A stretch of 13,170 nucleotides of DNA from PR03 sp031362725 (GTDB taxonomy: Bacteria > Myxococcota_A > UBA9160 > PR03), in assembly GCA_031362725.1 (NCBI GenBank), contig JANLTC010000060.1:1-13170 (forward strand). The letters run 5' to 3'. The first letter of the stretch is position 1. Each line of letters begins with the position of its first letter. Position numbers and translations under genes: made by a program. Positions 1 through 7,453 of the stretch are shown piece after piece. The notes under the pieces were generated by a model that made no database searches, was not told the origin of the DNA, and was given only the letters and a program-made list of their open reading frames with translations.

Positions 1-107
1 CGCGTGCGCACGCCCGAGACCGTGCCCGATGCGAAGCCACCCAATCCGTCAGCCTCGATCCATTCGGCGGGCTTCGCAGCGAGCCCCTCGTCGTGCGGAT
101 TGACCAT
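1..107 (-). CDS. Glycogen debranching enzyme, N-terminal fragment (runs off left edge)
   Basis: The reverse strand from the ATG at 107 reads a 35-codon N-terminus that continues past the left edge. Residues 15-35 (EWIEADGLGGFASGTVSGV, then RT) match the conserved start of the bacterial glycogen debranching N-terminal domain, whose family pattern is EWL..NGLGG.ASGT..G..TR. Members of the family (amylo-alpha-1,6-glucosidase type) remove alpha-1,6 branches from glycogen in the cytoplasm. An in-frame TGA lies upstream, and no other ATG or GTG occurs between it and position 107, so this start is favoured, although no clear Shine-Dalgarno is visible. The gene is divergent from the HbpS-like operon, with 108 bases between. 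Only the first few percent of the protein is visible, so the assignment rests on this one motif. Confidence 0.75.
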   Translation of the reverse strand, partial: MVNPHDEGLAAKPAEWIEADGLGGFASGTVSGVRT

Positions 108-135
108 GGCGTTTTGATGCGTAGCAGGCGCAACG

Positions 136-147
136 GTGACGCGTCAC
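136..147. promoter_or_regulatory. 12-base perfect palindrome in divergent intergenic region
   Basis: The sequence gtgacgcgtcac is its own reverse complement. It sits roughly midway between the divergent debranching-enzyme start (107) and the HbpS-like start (216). That placement suits an operator serving one or both promoters, but no regulator is identified and a 12-base palindrome may arise by chance. No convincing -35/-10 pair was found nearby. Confidence 0.3.
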
Positions 148-215
148 GTCGCGTCCGGTCCGGAATCGAAGCGCGCAGGTGCGACCCAACCCACGTACCG
201 CCCAGGAGGAGTCCC

Positions 216-719
216 ATGTCCCGCTCGATTCTCCGCACTGTCCAATCCGTGGCGCTCTGCGCGGCGCTGCTGGCGACCGCGATCGGCGCCGCGAAGGCCC
301 AGGCCGCCGATCCGCCGCAAAAGCGCATCCTGACGCTCGAGCAGGCGCAGGCGATCGCCGCGACCGCCGCCGCCGAGGCGCGCAAGAACAACGCCGGCGG
401 CGCCATCGCGATCGCCGACGACGGCGGTCACCTGCTCTGTCTGCTCCGGCTCGACGGCACCTTCCCTGCGGCGTCGGCGATCGCGACCAACAAGGCGCGC
501 AGCGCCGCGGTGTTTCGCAAACCGACCAGCGATTTCGAGAACGCCGTGAAGGGCGGCCGCCTCGCGCTGCTGGCGAATCCGGAGCTGCTGCCGTTGCAGG
601 GCGGCGTACCGATCTCATTGGGCGGCCAGGTGGTCGGCGCGATCGGCGTGGCCGGCGCATCGAGCGCGCAGCAGGACGACGACATCGCGAAGCTCGCTGC
701 CGCGTCGGTGTCGCAATGA
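216..719 (+). CDS. HbpS/GlcG-like (DUF336) secreted protein
   Basis: A 167-residue protein with a signal peptide: basic start, hydrophobic stretch at about residues 10-26, and likely cleavage after AQA at residue 30. The mature part is a single HbpS/GlcG-type domain. It begins LTLEQAQAI at 39-47, has GGAIAIADDGGHLLCLLRLDG at 61-81 (written here only as a motif region), then ATNKA at 90-94 and the C-terminal GGVPI...VGAIGVAG at about 129-147. HbpS relatives bind heme or sense redox state, while GlcG is found with glycolate genes, so the precise role is open. The start is supported by AGGAGGA at 204-210, five bases before the ATG. The stop TGA overlaps the next start as ATGA, indicating translational coupling to the cupin and propeller genes. 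The periplasmic location is inferred from the signal peptide. Confidence 0.88.
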   Translation: MSRSILRTVQSVALCAALLATAIGAAKAQAADPPQKRILTLEQAQAIAATAAAEARKNNAGGAIAIADDGGHLLCLLRLDGTFPAASAIATNKARSAAVFRKPTSDFENAVKGGRLALLANPELLPLQGGVPISLGGQVVGAIGVAGASSAQQDDDIAKLAAASVSQ

Positions 720-1177
720 ACTTCGGCGCGCGCGGCTTGGCTGCCGCCATCGCGTTTCTGGCCGCGGGCCATTCCGCGAACGCGGCGCCGCCGGCAGCGG
801 ACGTGACGGTGATCGAAGCGGAACAGGTCCGCGCAGGCTTCGCGAAGGGCATGCCACTGGTCGAGAACGACGCCTTCAAGATCCACGCGAGTCGTCGCGA
901 GACGGCAGGCAGCGCGGAGGTCCATCTTCGCGACACCGACACGATCTACGTGCAAAGCGGCAGCGCGAACTTCGTCACCGGCGGGCGCGTCGTCGATCCG
1001 AAGACCGTCGCGCCGTCCGAGATCCGCGGCGCGTCGATCGAAGGCGGCGTCGCGCGGCGACTCGCCCCCGGCGACGTCTTCGTCGTCCCGAACGGCGTTC
1101 CGCACTGGTTCCAAGCGGTCGAGGGACCGCTCCTCTACTACGTCGTCAAGGTGACGGCGCCAGGAGAACCGCAATGA
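716..1177 (+). CDS. Secreted cupin-domain protein
   Basis: A 153-residue protein with an N-terminal signal peptide (hydrophobic segment about residues 6-18, likely cleavage after ANA at 23) and one cupin beta-barrel. Cupin motif 1 is seen around AEVHLRDTDTIYVQSG at 67-82, with H70 a likely metal ligand. Motif 2 is GDVFVVPNGVPHWF at 119-132, with H130 the expected metal histidine. Motif 1 lacks the usual HxH pair, so metal binding may be unusual or the site non-catalytic. It starts in a 4-base ATGA overlap with the HbpS-like gene and ends in another ATGA overlap with the gluconolactonase-like gene, so all three are probably made together. The substrate is unknown; a sugar or small-acid ligand would fit the neighbours. 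Confidence 0.87.
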   Translation: MNFGARGLAAAIAFLAAGHSANAAPPAADVTVIEAEQVRAGFAKGMPLVENDAFKIHASRRETAGSAEVHLRDTDTIYVQSGSANFVTGGRVVDPKTVAPSEIRGASIEGGVARRLAPGDVFVVPNGVPHWFQAVEGPLLYYVVKVTAPGEPQ

Positions 1178-2781
1178 AGTTTCGGGCTCTCACGTTGGGG
1201 ATCGCCGCGCTCGCGCTCTGCACGACGCGCGTTGCCGGCGCCGCGGAGCGTGCCGTCGTCGACCTGATGACGGCGGCCGGTGCGGGGCAGGTCGGCGCGC
1301 AGTGGCGTCACGCGGAGGTGCAGATCGTTCCGGCGACGCATCGCGCGCCCGATGCCGAGGGGCAGCCGAACGGCGCACCGGTGAAGACATGGGACTACAC
1401 ACCGCACGCGGGCGGGGCGGCGTTCGACGATTCGTCGTGGGCCGTGCTCGACCCGGCGAAGACGAACGCGCGCCTCGGCAACGGCCGGCTGTCGTTCCAC
1501 TGGTACCGCGTCGCGGTGACGGTTCCGACCAAGCTTGGGAACTTCGATCCGAGCGGCGCCGCGCTCTACTTCGACACCACGCTCGACGACTACGCCGAAG
1601 TCTGGGTCGATGGCGCGATCGCGCGCAGTCTCGGTCAGGTCGGCGGCTCTGTGATCGCCGGCTGGAACGCGCGCAACCACGTGCTGCTCGCACGCCGCGC
1701 GACGCCGGGTCAGCGCATCCAGATCGCGGTCTTCGCCGCGAACGGACCGCTCTCGGATCCGCCCGCGAACTTCATCTGGATGCGCGAGGCGAAGCTCGTC
1801 TTCGAGCAGCCGGGGCTGTCCGCGCCGGTCGCGGTCACGCCGAGCGAACTCAACGTCGAGATCGAGCGGCTCGATCCCGCACTCGATGCGATCGTGCCGT
1901 CGAATCCGAAACTCATCGAAGTGGCGGACGGCTTCCAGTTCACCGAGGGCCCCGTCTGGCTGCGCGATCGCGGCGTGCTGCTGTTCAGCGATCCGAACGC
2001 GAATCGCATCTATCAGTACGACCCGCGCGGCGACGGCGCGCTCAGCGTGTTCCGCGAACAGAGCGGCTACGACGGCGCCGACATCGCCGCGTATCGCCAG
2101 CCCGGCTCGAACGGAATCACCGTCGATCCGCAGGGCCGCATCACCAACGACGAACACGGCCGCCACCGGGTGGTGCGACTCGAAAAGGACGGCAAGCTGA
2201 GCGTTCTCGCCGACCGCTACGAGGGCAAGCGTCTCAACAGTCCGAACGATCTCGTCTACCGCTCCGACGGCGCGCTCTTCTTCACCGATCCGTTCTTCGG
2301 GCTGCCGAAGTTCAAGGACGATCCGCGCCGCGAGCTCGATGTCGCGGGGGTCTACCTGTGGAAGGAAGGAACGCTGCGACTGCTCTCGAGCGAGTTCAGC
2401 GGCCCGAACGGCATCGCGCTCTCGCCCGACGAGAAACATCTCTACGTCGGCAACTGGGACGACCACCGGAAGATCGTGATGCGTTACGACCTCGCTGCCG
2501 ACGTTTCGATCGCGAACGGCAGCGTGTTCGCCGATCTGACGCCGATCCCCGGCGAGGACGCCATCGACGGCGTCAAGGTCGATCAGCAGGGCAACGTCTA
2601 CGTGAGCGGACCCGGCGGCATCCAGGTGTACGCGCCCGCCGGCAAGCACCTCGGCGCGATCCGCACTCCGCAGCACGCGCACAACTTTGCGTGGGGCGAC
2701 GACGACGGCCGCACGCTCTACCTCGCTGCGCGCTCGAAGCTCTACCGGATCCGGCTCGGAATTCCCGGCGTGCGCCCGTAG
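1174..2781 (+). CDS. Secreted SMP-30/gluconolactonase-like protein with N-terminal beta-sandwich domain
   Basis: A 535-residue protein with a signal peptide (residues 1 to about 23). Residues about 30-212 look like a galactose-binding-type beta-sandwich: DDSSWAVLD, WYRVAVTVP, ALYFDTTLDDYAEVWVDG. Residues about 225-530 form the SMP-30/LRE six-bladed propeller. Characteristic pieces are TEGPVW (257-262, E258 a likely metal ligand), GSNGITVDPQG (311-321), EHGRHRVVR (327-335), LNSPNDLV (354-361), FFTDPFFGL (369-377), GPNGIALSPDE (410-420) and DGVKVDQQGNVYV (465-477, D465 the likely catalytic acid). Family members hydrolyse sugar lactones or related esters with a divalent metal. The start overlaps the cupin stop. 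The domain fusion makes it longer than plain gluconolactonases (about 300 residues), and the extra domain may bind substrate. The exact substrate cannot be read from sequence. Confidence 0.9.
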   Translation: MKFRALTLGIAALALCTTRVAGAAERAVVDLMTAAGAGQVGAQWRHAEVQIVPATHRAPDAEGQPNGAPVKTWDYTPHAGGAAFDDSSWAVLDPAKTNARLGNGRLSFHWYRVAVTVPTKLGNFDPSGAALYFDTTLDDYAEVWVDGAIARSLGQVGGSVIAGWNARNHVLLARRATPGQRIQIAVFAANGPLSDPPANFIWMREAKLVFEQPGLSAPVAVTPSELNVEIERLDPALDAIVPSNPKLIEVADGFQFTEGPVWLRDRGVLLFSDPNANRIYQYDPRGDGALSVFREQSGYDGADIAAYRQPGSNGITVDPQGRITNDEHGRHRVVRLEKDGKLSVLADRYEGKRLNSPNDLVYRSDGALFFTDPFFGLPKFKDDPRRELDVAGVYLWKEGTLRLLSSEFSGPNGIALSPDEKHLYVGNWDDHRKIVMRYDLAADVSIANGSVFADLTPIPGEDAIDGVKVDQQGNVYVSGPGGIQVYAPAGKHLGAIRTPQHAHNFAWGDDDGRTLYLAARSKLYRIRLGIPGVRP

Positions 2782-2794
2782 AAAAGACCGATCG

Positions 2795-2814
2795 CGCTGC
2801 GTAGAATCGCAGCG
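2795..2814. repeat. Stem-loop between propeller and YCII genes
   Basis: A perfect 7-base stem (cgctgcg / cgcagcg) encloses the 6-base loop tagaat, 13 bases after the propeller stop. No T-run follows, so it is not a standard intrinsic terminator. The loop itself resembles a -10 box but lacks a matching -35 element. It may slow transcription or protect the operon mRNA 3' end. Confidence 0.35.
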
Positions 2815-2841
2815 GATGTCGGGGGCAACCAGGAGACACGC

Positions 2842-3183
2842 ATGAAGTTCCTGATCTCGATGGCAGATGTCGAAGACGAGTGGGACGCGCTGCCGCAAGC
2901 CGAGCGCGAGCGGGTCGGCGCCTGCCACGTCACGTTCCAGCGCGAACTCGGTGCGCGACAGCTCGGCTGCTGGGGTGCGCGCCCGAGCAGCGAGGCGCGC
3001 ACCGTTCGGCGTCACGCCGACGGCGGCTTCAGCGTGACGAGCGGAACGATGACACCGACCAAGGAGCCGCTCGGCGGCTTCTACATCATCGAGGCGGAGT
3101 CGATGGACGAAGCAATCGAATGGGCGAAGAAGGGGCGCTTCCGGGCGGGGGCGAATGAGGTGCGGGAGCTGCGGGAGGATTGA
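2842..3183 (+). CDS. YCII-related domain protein
   Basis: A 113-residue cytoplasmic protein without signal peptide or membrane segment. It resembles the YCII/YciI-related (DGPF-type) family: an opening strand MKFLISM, then TKEPLGGFYIIEAESMDEAIEWAKKG (key parts TKE at 73-75, GGFYI at 78-82, DEAIEWA at 89-95), and the closing EVREL at 106-110. These ferredoxin-like alpha/beta folds are often found near sigma factors or as small enzymes. No function is established for this type, and no sigma factor is adjacent. The start has a good ribosome site, AGGAGA at 2831-2836. A double stop (tga tag) ends it. The gap of 60 bases and the hairpin suggest it may be transcribed separately from the upstream operon, though read-through is possible. 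Confidence 0.87.
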   Translation: MKFLISMADVEDEWDALPQAERERVGACHVTFQRELGARQLGCWGARPSSEARTVRRHADGGFSVTSGTMTPTKEPLGGFYIIEAESMDEAIEWAKKGRFRAGANEVRELRED

Positions 3184-3272
3184 TAGCGGAGCTGACCGCG
3201 GCGTCGCGGCCCGATGAGACGAGATGCGTGCTCGATCCGAGGAGCAGCGTTGGCTGTCCCCGCCGATGCCCT

Positions 3273-5957
3273 TCAGTGCTCCCCGCTCCACAACTCCGCC
3301 GCAGTCGCGTCCGCCTGCGCGTCCTTGACCAACCGCGCGGGCAACAATTCTGCCGCTCTTGCGAACGCCCGCGAGGACGCCTCGGTCTGCTGCGTCACGT
3401 AGAGCGCGCCCGCCATCTGCAATGCAGCGCCGCCGTCTACTGCGCGACGCATGTCCGCGTCGAGCGCAAAGAGCGGATCGCCGCCGCGCGCGGCCTCCCG
3501 CACCGACTCCGTCACGCGCACCCACTTCGGTCCGACGACCGGATCGAGCTTGCCGCGAGTCCCGCCCGCGTGCGTCGCCGCCGTGAGCTCTTCGATCAGC
3601 GGCCAGTCGTCGCTGTTGCGCCGATCGCTTGCCCAGGCGCCCGCGAACGGCGCGAGCGGCCCGACGTACAGCGACCACACGCCTTCCGAATCGGTGACCC
3701 ACCGATCGGTGACGCCAGCTGCGGCGAGTCGGCGCGCGGCTTCGCTGATCTCTGCAGGCTTCGGCGCGTCGCCCGCGAATCCCACCAACGCAGCGATCGG
3801 ATAGCTGCCATAGAAGTCGCCGCGGAAGAGGGCGGCGTTCGGGAAGACGTCGAGGAAGGTCGCGGCGATGATGCGCAGCTCTTCTTCCGAGAGCTGGTAG
3901 AGCGGAAGCCATTGGCAGAAGAGGCCGCCCGGTTCGAGGTGCGCCCGCACGGATTCGAAGTGCTCGCGGGTGTAGAGCGAGCCGGTACCGGCCTGCCACG
4001 GGACGAAGAGATCTGCGATCACGACGTCGAAGCGCTCGCTCGTCGAGCGGATGAAGTTGCGCGCGTCGTCGAGCACGACGTGGGTGCGCGGGTCGCGATA
4101 GACACCGCGGTTGGCGTCGCCGAAGAAGTGCTCGGCTGCGTTCGCCACGCCCGGCACGATCTCGACGAGGTGCAGCGACGCGATCGGGTGTGCCAGCGCG
4201 CCGCCGGCGCTGATGCCGGTCGCGGATCCGATGTAGGCGACGCGCTTTGCGTGCGGCGCCAGCACGAGCGGGAGATGCGCCTGCCGCTCTTGATGCACGC
4301 GCTCCGCGGTGCCACCGAGCGCGTAGTGATTGTCGATGCGGATCAGGCGCTCGCCGTCGCGCTCGACGACGGCCACCACGGCCGCGGGCGTCGTCTCGAT
4401 GTCGAGCGCTGTCTCGCCGCGCGCTAGATGAAACGGCGGCACCGCGAGCGGGTTCGCGCGGAAGAACACGAGCATCCAGCCGATGGTCAGCGCGAGATCG
4501 CGGCGGATGCGCCAGCGCAGTTCGCGTTCGGGCAGGAAGACTGCGGCGACACCGTAGAGAACCGACAGCACGCCGAACGAAGGCCAGAGGCCGAATCTCG
4601 GCATCAGCAGATACGGCGCTGCGATCGCGCCGGCGATCGCGCCGATCGTGTTCGCGACGACGAGGCGCCCGAGCACCGCGCCGGCGGCGTCGCTCGCAGA
4701 GCGTCCGGCCGCAGCGAAGGTCGCGGGAAACACGAACGACGCGGCGAGGATCGCCGGGCCCGCCGTCGTCGCGACGATGCCGAGCGCGGCGGCGAGATAG
4801 GCGAGTCCGCCGGCTTCGCTGCCGACGTACTCGAAGTCGCGCGTGCTGCGCGCGAGCCAGGCCGGAAATGCCGCGAGCGCGAGTGCCGCGGCGACCAGCG
4901 CGAGCCCGAGCAGCGTGCGTGGATCGATCGCCGTGCTGCGCTGCAACACCGCGACGAGCGCGCCTGCCGCGGCGATCGCGAGCAGCACGACGACGAGCAC
5001 CGCGCCGAACGCGTAGATCGATTGGTTCAGCACCTGCGCGAACGATTGCACCAGCAGCACTTGCAGCGCGAACGCGCCGAAGCCCGCAGCGATCGCGATC
5101 GCGATGAGCGTGCGCGCGCCGAGTTCGCGCGCGACGGGGCCGCGCGCGGAACGCAGCGCCGTCGCCGAAGTCGGCGCGCTGCGCGCTGCCTGCTTCTGCT
5201 CACGCCGTCGCTCCGCTCGCGACTTCGTCGCGGCCGGCGGCGACCGTTCCGGCTGCGACGCGATCTGCGCTGGCTCGGAGTCGGCGATCGCAGCGGAGTT
5301 GCGCGAGAGCACGAGCGCACCGCCGCCCGCGAGAGCGAGACACGCGACCGCGAAGCCGTACGTCGCGGGTACACCGACGAGCCCCGGCAGCCAGAAGCTC
5401 GCGAGCGCGGTGCCGAGCGCGGCGCCGAGTGTGTTCACCGCGTAGAGCGCGCCGCCGCGCGCGCCGAGTTGCGATGGCGCGCCGATCGCGGCCGCGGCGA
5501 TCACCGGGAAGGTTGCGCCGAAGCAGAACGCGGCGGGCAGCGATGCGACGAGCGCCACGCCGAAGCGCACCAGCGCGAGCATGCCAGGGACGTCGCGTAC
5601 GGCGTCGTAGACGAGCGTCAGCGCGCTTTGGCCGAGTGCGAGGCCGAGCGGTACCGCGCACGCGGCGACGGCGGCGGCGAGTTCCAATCGCCCATAGAGC
5701 GCGAGTGGCTGCGCTGTCTTTCCCGATCGCCGCCCCGATGAGCTTCGCTCGCCTACGGCTCGCTGCGCGCGCGCTGCGCACGCTCGAGCCGACCACGCCG
5801 CACCGAGCGCATGTCCCGCGAAGAACGCCACCAGTGTGGCCGATGCGGCGGGCGCCGTCGCGCCTAGCAGGCCGCGCAGCCAGCGCAGCCAGATCGTTTC
5901 GACGATCAGCGCGCCGACGCCCGACACGAAATAGAGCAGGAGGAGCGGGCGCCTCAC
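3273..5957 (-). CDS. Multi-pass membrane protein fused to spermidine-synthase-like domain
   Basis: An 894-residue protein. Residues 1 to about 500 hold many hydrophobic segments (for example 6-25, 38-52, 92-110, 127-148, 288-304, 315-338, 350-366, 384-410, 458-475). They are split by a charged, Arg/Lys-rich linker at about 218-280. Residues about 510-780 are a Rossmann-type spermidine-synthase-like domain: VAYIGSATGISAGG (573-586), the acidic strand LHLVEI ending in E599, LDDARNF (629-635) and VVIADLF (645-651). The tail after 820 is Ala-rich and helical, perhaps TPR-like. The family is annotated as fused MFS/spermidine synthase. The paired Asp of true aminopropyltransferases is not seen after D649 (ADLFVPW), so polyamine synthesis is doubtful and a methyltransferase-like or scaffold role is possible. 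The start is GTG at 5957, 20 bases after the transporter stop, with a weak ribosome site. It is last in the kdsB operon. Confidence 0.88.
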   Translation of the reverse strand: MRRPLLLLYFVSGVGALIVETIWLRWLRGLLGATAPAASATLVAFFAGHALGAAWSARACAARAQRAVGERSSSGRRSGKTAQPLALYGRLELAAAVAACAVPLGLALGQSALTLVYDAVRDVPGMLALVRFGVALVASLPAAFCFGATFPVIAAAAIGAPSQLGARGGALYAVNTLGAALGTALASFWLPGLVGVPATYGFAVACLALAGGGALVLSRNSAAIADSEPAQIASQPERSPPAATKSRAERRREQKQAARSAPTSATALRSARGPVARELGARTLIAIAIAAGFGAFALQVLLVQSFAQVLNQSIYAFGAVLVVVLLAIAAAGALVAVLQRSTAIDPRTLLGLALVAAALALAAFPAWLARSTRDFEYVGSEAGGLAYLAAALGIVATTAGPAILAASFVFPATFAAAGRSASDAAGAVLGRLVVANTIGAIAGAIAAPYLLMPRFGLWPSFGVLSVLYGVAAVFLPERELRWRIRRDLALTIGWMLVFFRANPLAVPPFHLARGETALDIETTPAAVVAVVERDGERLIRIDNHYALGGTAERVHQERQAHLPLVLAPHAKRVAYIGSATGISAGGALAHPIASLHLVEIVPGVANAAEHFFGDANRGVYRDPRTHVVLDDARNFIRSTSERFDVVIADLFVPWQAGTGSLYTREHFESVRAHLEPGGLFCQWLPLYQLSEEELRIIAATFLDVFPNAALFRGDFYGSYPIAALVGFAGDAPKPAEISEAARRLAAAGVTDRWVTDSEGVWSLYVGPLAPFAGAWASDRRNSDDWPLIEELTAATHAGGTRGKLDPVVGPKWVRVTESVREAARGGDPLFALDADMRRAVDGGAALQMAGALYVTQQTEASSRAFARAAELLPARLVKDAQADATAAELWSGEH

Positions 5958-5977
5958 GCGCGGCCGGGAACCGACAT

Positions 5978-6613
5978 TCAGAGTGAGGCGGTGAAGGCGC
6001 CGGTGGAGAGCGCGAGGTAGATGCCGGCGCAGATCGACAGCGCGCCGCTGCCGCCGAGCACCCAGCGCGATAGCGACGGTGTGTCGCTCGCGGCTGCGAG
6101 CGGAATCCCGAGGCCGAACGACAGCGCGACCATGCCGCCCACGGTGCCGGCGCCGAAGACGGCGAGGTACACGACGGCTGCGGCGGTCGTCGGCATCGCG
6201 GCGAGCGCGAGCAGCGCGACGGCCGCGCTGCCGCCGAGCCCGTGTGCGACGCCGATCCCGAACGCGCGCAGGCCGGTGCTACCGAGGTTGTGCGAAGCGG
6301 CGTGATGCGCGGTCGCGCTCGCACCGCGGCGCAGCGAGCGCAGGTTCGCGATGCCGAGCGTGACGAGGATCGCCGCCACCAGCAGCTCGGCGCCGATCGC
6401 GAAGGGCGGCGGCACGGCGATCCGCAGCGCGACGAGCACGCCGCCGACCACCACGATCGTCAGGCTGTGCCCGACGCCCCACGCCGCGCCGATCCGCGCG
6501 GCAACGCTGGCGCGGCGATGGCGCGCCACCAGTGCGGCGATCGCCGCTACGTGATCGGGGTCCGCCGCGTGACGGATGCCGAGCACGAAGCCGAGCAGCA
6601 CCGCGGTCAGCAT
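5978..6613 (-). CDS. NiCoT/UreH-like nickel or cobalt transporter
   Basis: A 211-residue inner-membrane protein with about six hydrophobic segments. The signature HAADPDH at residues 15-21 in the first membrane helix matches the nickel/cobalt transporter motif HxxxxDH. Supporting motifs are WGVGHS at 45-50 and GIGVAHGLGGSAAV at 119-132. It is short relative to classic NiCoT (about 330 residues) and closer in size to UreH/HupE-like proteins. A His-rich loop (TAHHAASHN) lies at about 101-109. Likely role: uptake of Ni(II) or Co(II). The ATG at 6613 overlaps the end of kdsB by 7 bases, so translation is probably coupled. The expected metalloenzyme (urease, hydrogenase or cobalamin genes) is not in the window, so the metal is unknown. 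Confidence 0.85.
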   Translation of the reverse strand: MLTAVLLGFVLGIRHAADPDHVAAIAALVARHRRASVAARIGAAWGVGHSLTIVVVGGVLVALRIAVPPPFAIGAELLVAAILVTLGIANLRSLRRGASATAHHAASHNLGSTGLRAFGIGVAHGLGGSAAVALLALAAMPTTAAAVVYLAVFGAGTVGGMVALSFGLGIPLAAASDTPSLSRWVLGGSGALSICAGIYLALSTGAFTASL

Positions 6614-7344
6614 CGTCCGGAGTTCTTCAACGCGGCTTCGACCAGTGCGATGTCGCCCGGCACGTCGACCGGCACACCGCGCCAGTTTCCCTCGATCGTC
6701 GCGACCTGGATCGGGTAGCCGTTCGCGAGTGCGCGCAGTTGTTCGAGCGACTCGGCGCGCTCGAGGTCGGTCGGTGCCAGCGCGACGAACGCGAGCAGGA
6801 ACTCGCGGCGATACGCGTAGAGCCCGACGTGCTGCCACATCGGCATCGTCGTGCCGTCGCGCACATGCGGGATCCGGCTGCGCGAGAAGTAGAGCGCGCG
6901 GCCGCGCAGATCGAGTACGACCTTCACGCGGTTCGGGTCGTCGAGTGCATCGGCGTCGGCGGGATGCACGACGGTCGACATCGGGACTTCGGGATGCGCG
7001 ATCAGCGCGTCGACCGCGGCGTCGATCACCGAACCCTCGATCAGCGGCTCGTCGCCCTGGATGTTCACGATGATTTCTGTTTCGAGACCCGCGGCGACTT
7101 CGGCGATGCGGTCGGTGCCGGTCTGGTGATCGGGCGAGGTCATCGCGACTTCGGCGCCGAAGGCGCGGCACGCGGTGGCGATGCGCTCGTCCTCGGTGGC
7201 GATGAGCACGCGCGTGAGGCGCTTCGCCTGCTGTGCGCCTTCCCACACACGCTGCACCATCGGCACGCCCGCGATTGCGGCGAGCGGCTTGCCCGGGAAC
7301 CGCGACGCCGCGAAGCGCGCAGGAATGACGCCGACAGCCCGCAT
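6607..7344 (-). CDS. kdsB: 3-deoxy-manno-octulosonate cytidylyltransferase (CMP-Kdo synthetase)
   Basis: A 245-residue cytoplasmic enzyme that joins Kdo to CMP using CTP, activating it for the inner core of lipopolysaccharide. The length is normal for the family. Diagnostic motifs are PARFAASRFPGKPLA (8-22, R10 and K19 near the nucleotide), ATEDERI (49-55), GTDRIAEV (76-83), NIQGDEPLI (94-102, D98 a likely Mg ligand), QHVGLYAYRREFL (171-183), EQLR (201-204) and GVPVDVPGDI (223-232). ATEDERI is a mild variant of the usual ATDDERI. The ATG at 7344 is chosen because the conserved PARF.AsR.PGKPL motif begins at the usual distance; upstream in-frame codons encode no family-like sequence. It is first in an operon with the transporter and membrane-fusion genes, and divergent from parA. 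Confidence 0.95.
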   Translation of the reverse strand: MRAVGVIPARFAASRFPGKPLAAIAGVPMVQRVWEGAQQAKRLTRVLIATEDERIATACRAFGAEVAMTSPDHQTGTDRIAEVAAGLETEIIVNIQGDEPLIEGSVIDAAVDALIAHPEVPMSTVVHPADADALDDPNRVKVVLDLRGRALYFSRSRIPHVRDGTTMPMWQHVGLYAYRREFLLAFVALAPTDLERAESLEQLRALANGYPIQVATIEGNWRGVPVDVPGDIALVEAALKNSGRC

Positions 7345-7453
7345 GCTTCGCACGATAGCGGGGCAGGGTCCCGGGCGCGTCCCGATTCGGCCGGGTACAT
7401 TGCGAGATGTGCCTGCGGAATCCCCCCAATCCGACGAGGAGTCGCCCCGCCGC

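Noticed and set aside
100..128. TTGACC as a -35 box for the HbpS-like operon
   Set aside because: No acceptable -10 box at 16-18 bases; only tagcag is found.
3196..3209. ccgcg/cgcgg hairpin between YCII and the convergent membrane gene
   Set aside because: A 5-base GC stem without a T-run is expected often by chance at this GC content.
1138..3999. 953-codon open frame on the minus strand
   Set aside because: It is antisense to the cupin, propeller and YCII genes and overlaps the end of the membrane fusion gene in another frame. Its product is Arg/Ala/Val-rich without recognisable domains; a high-GC shadow.
3180..5741. Plus-strand open frames of 415 and 437 codons
   Set aside because: Both are antisense to the membrane/spermidine-synthase-like gene and Arg/Glu-rich, as expected of shadows opposite hydrophobic coding sequence.
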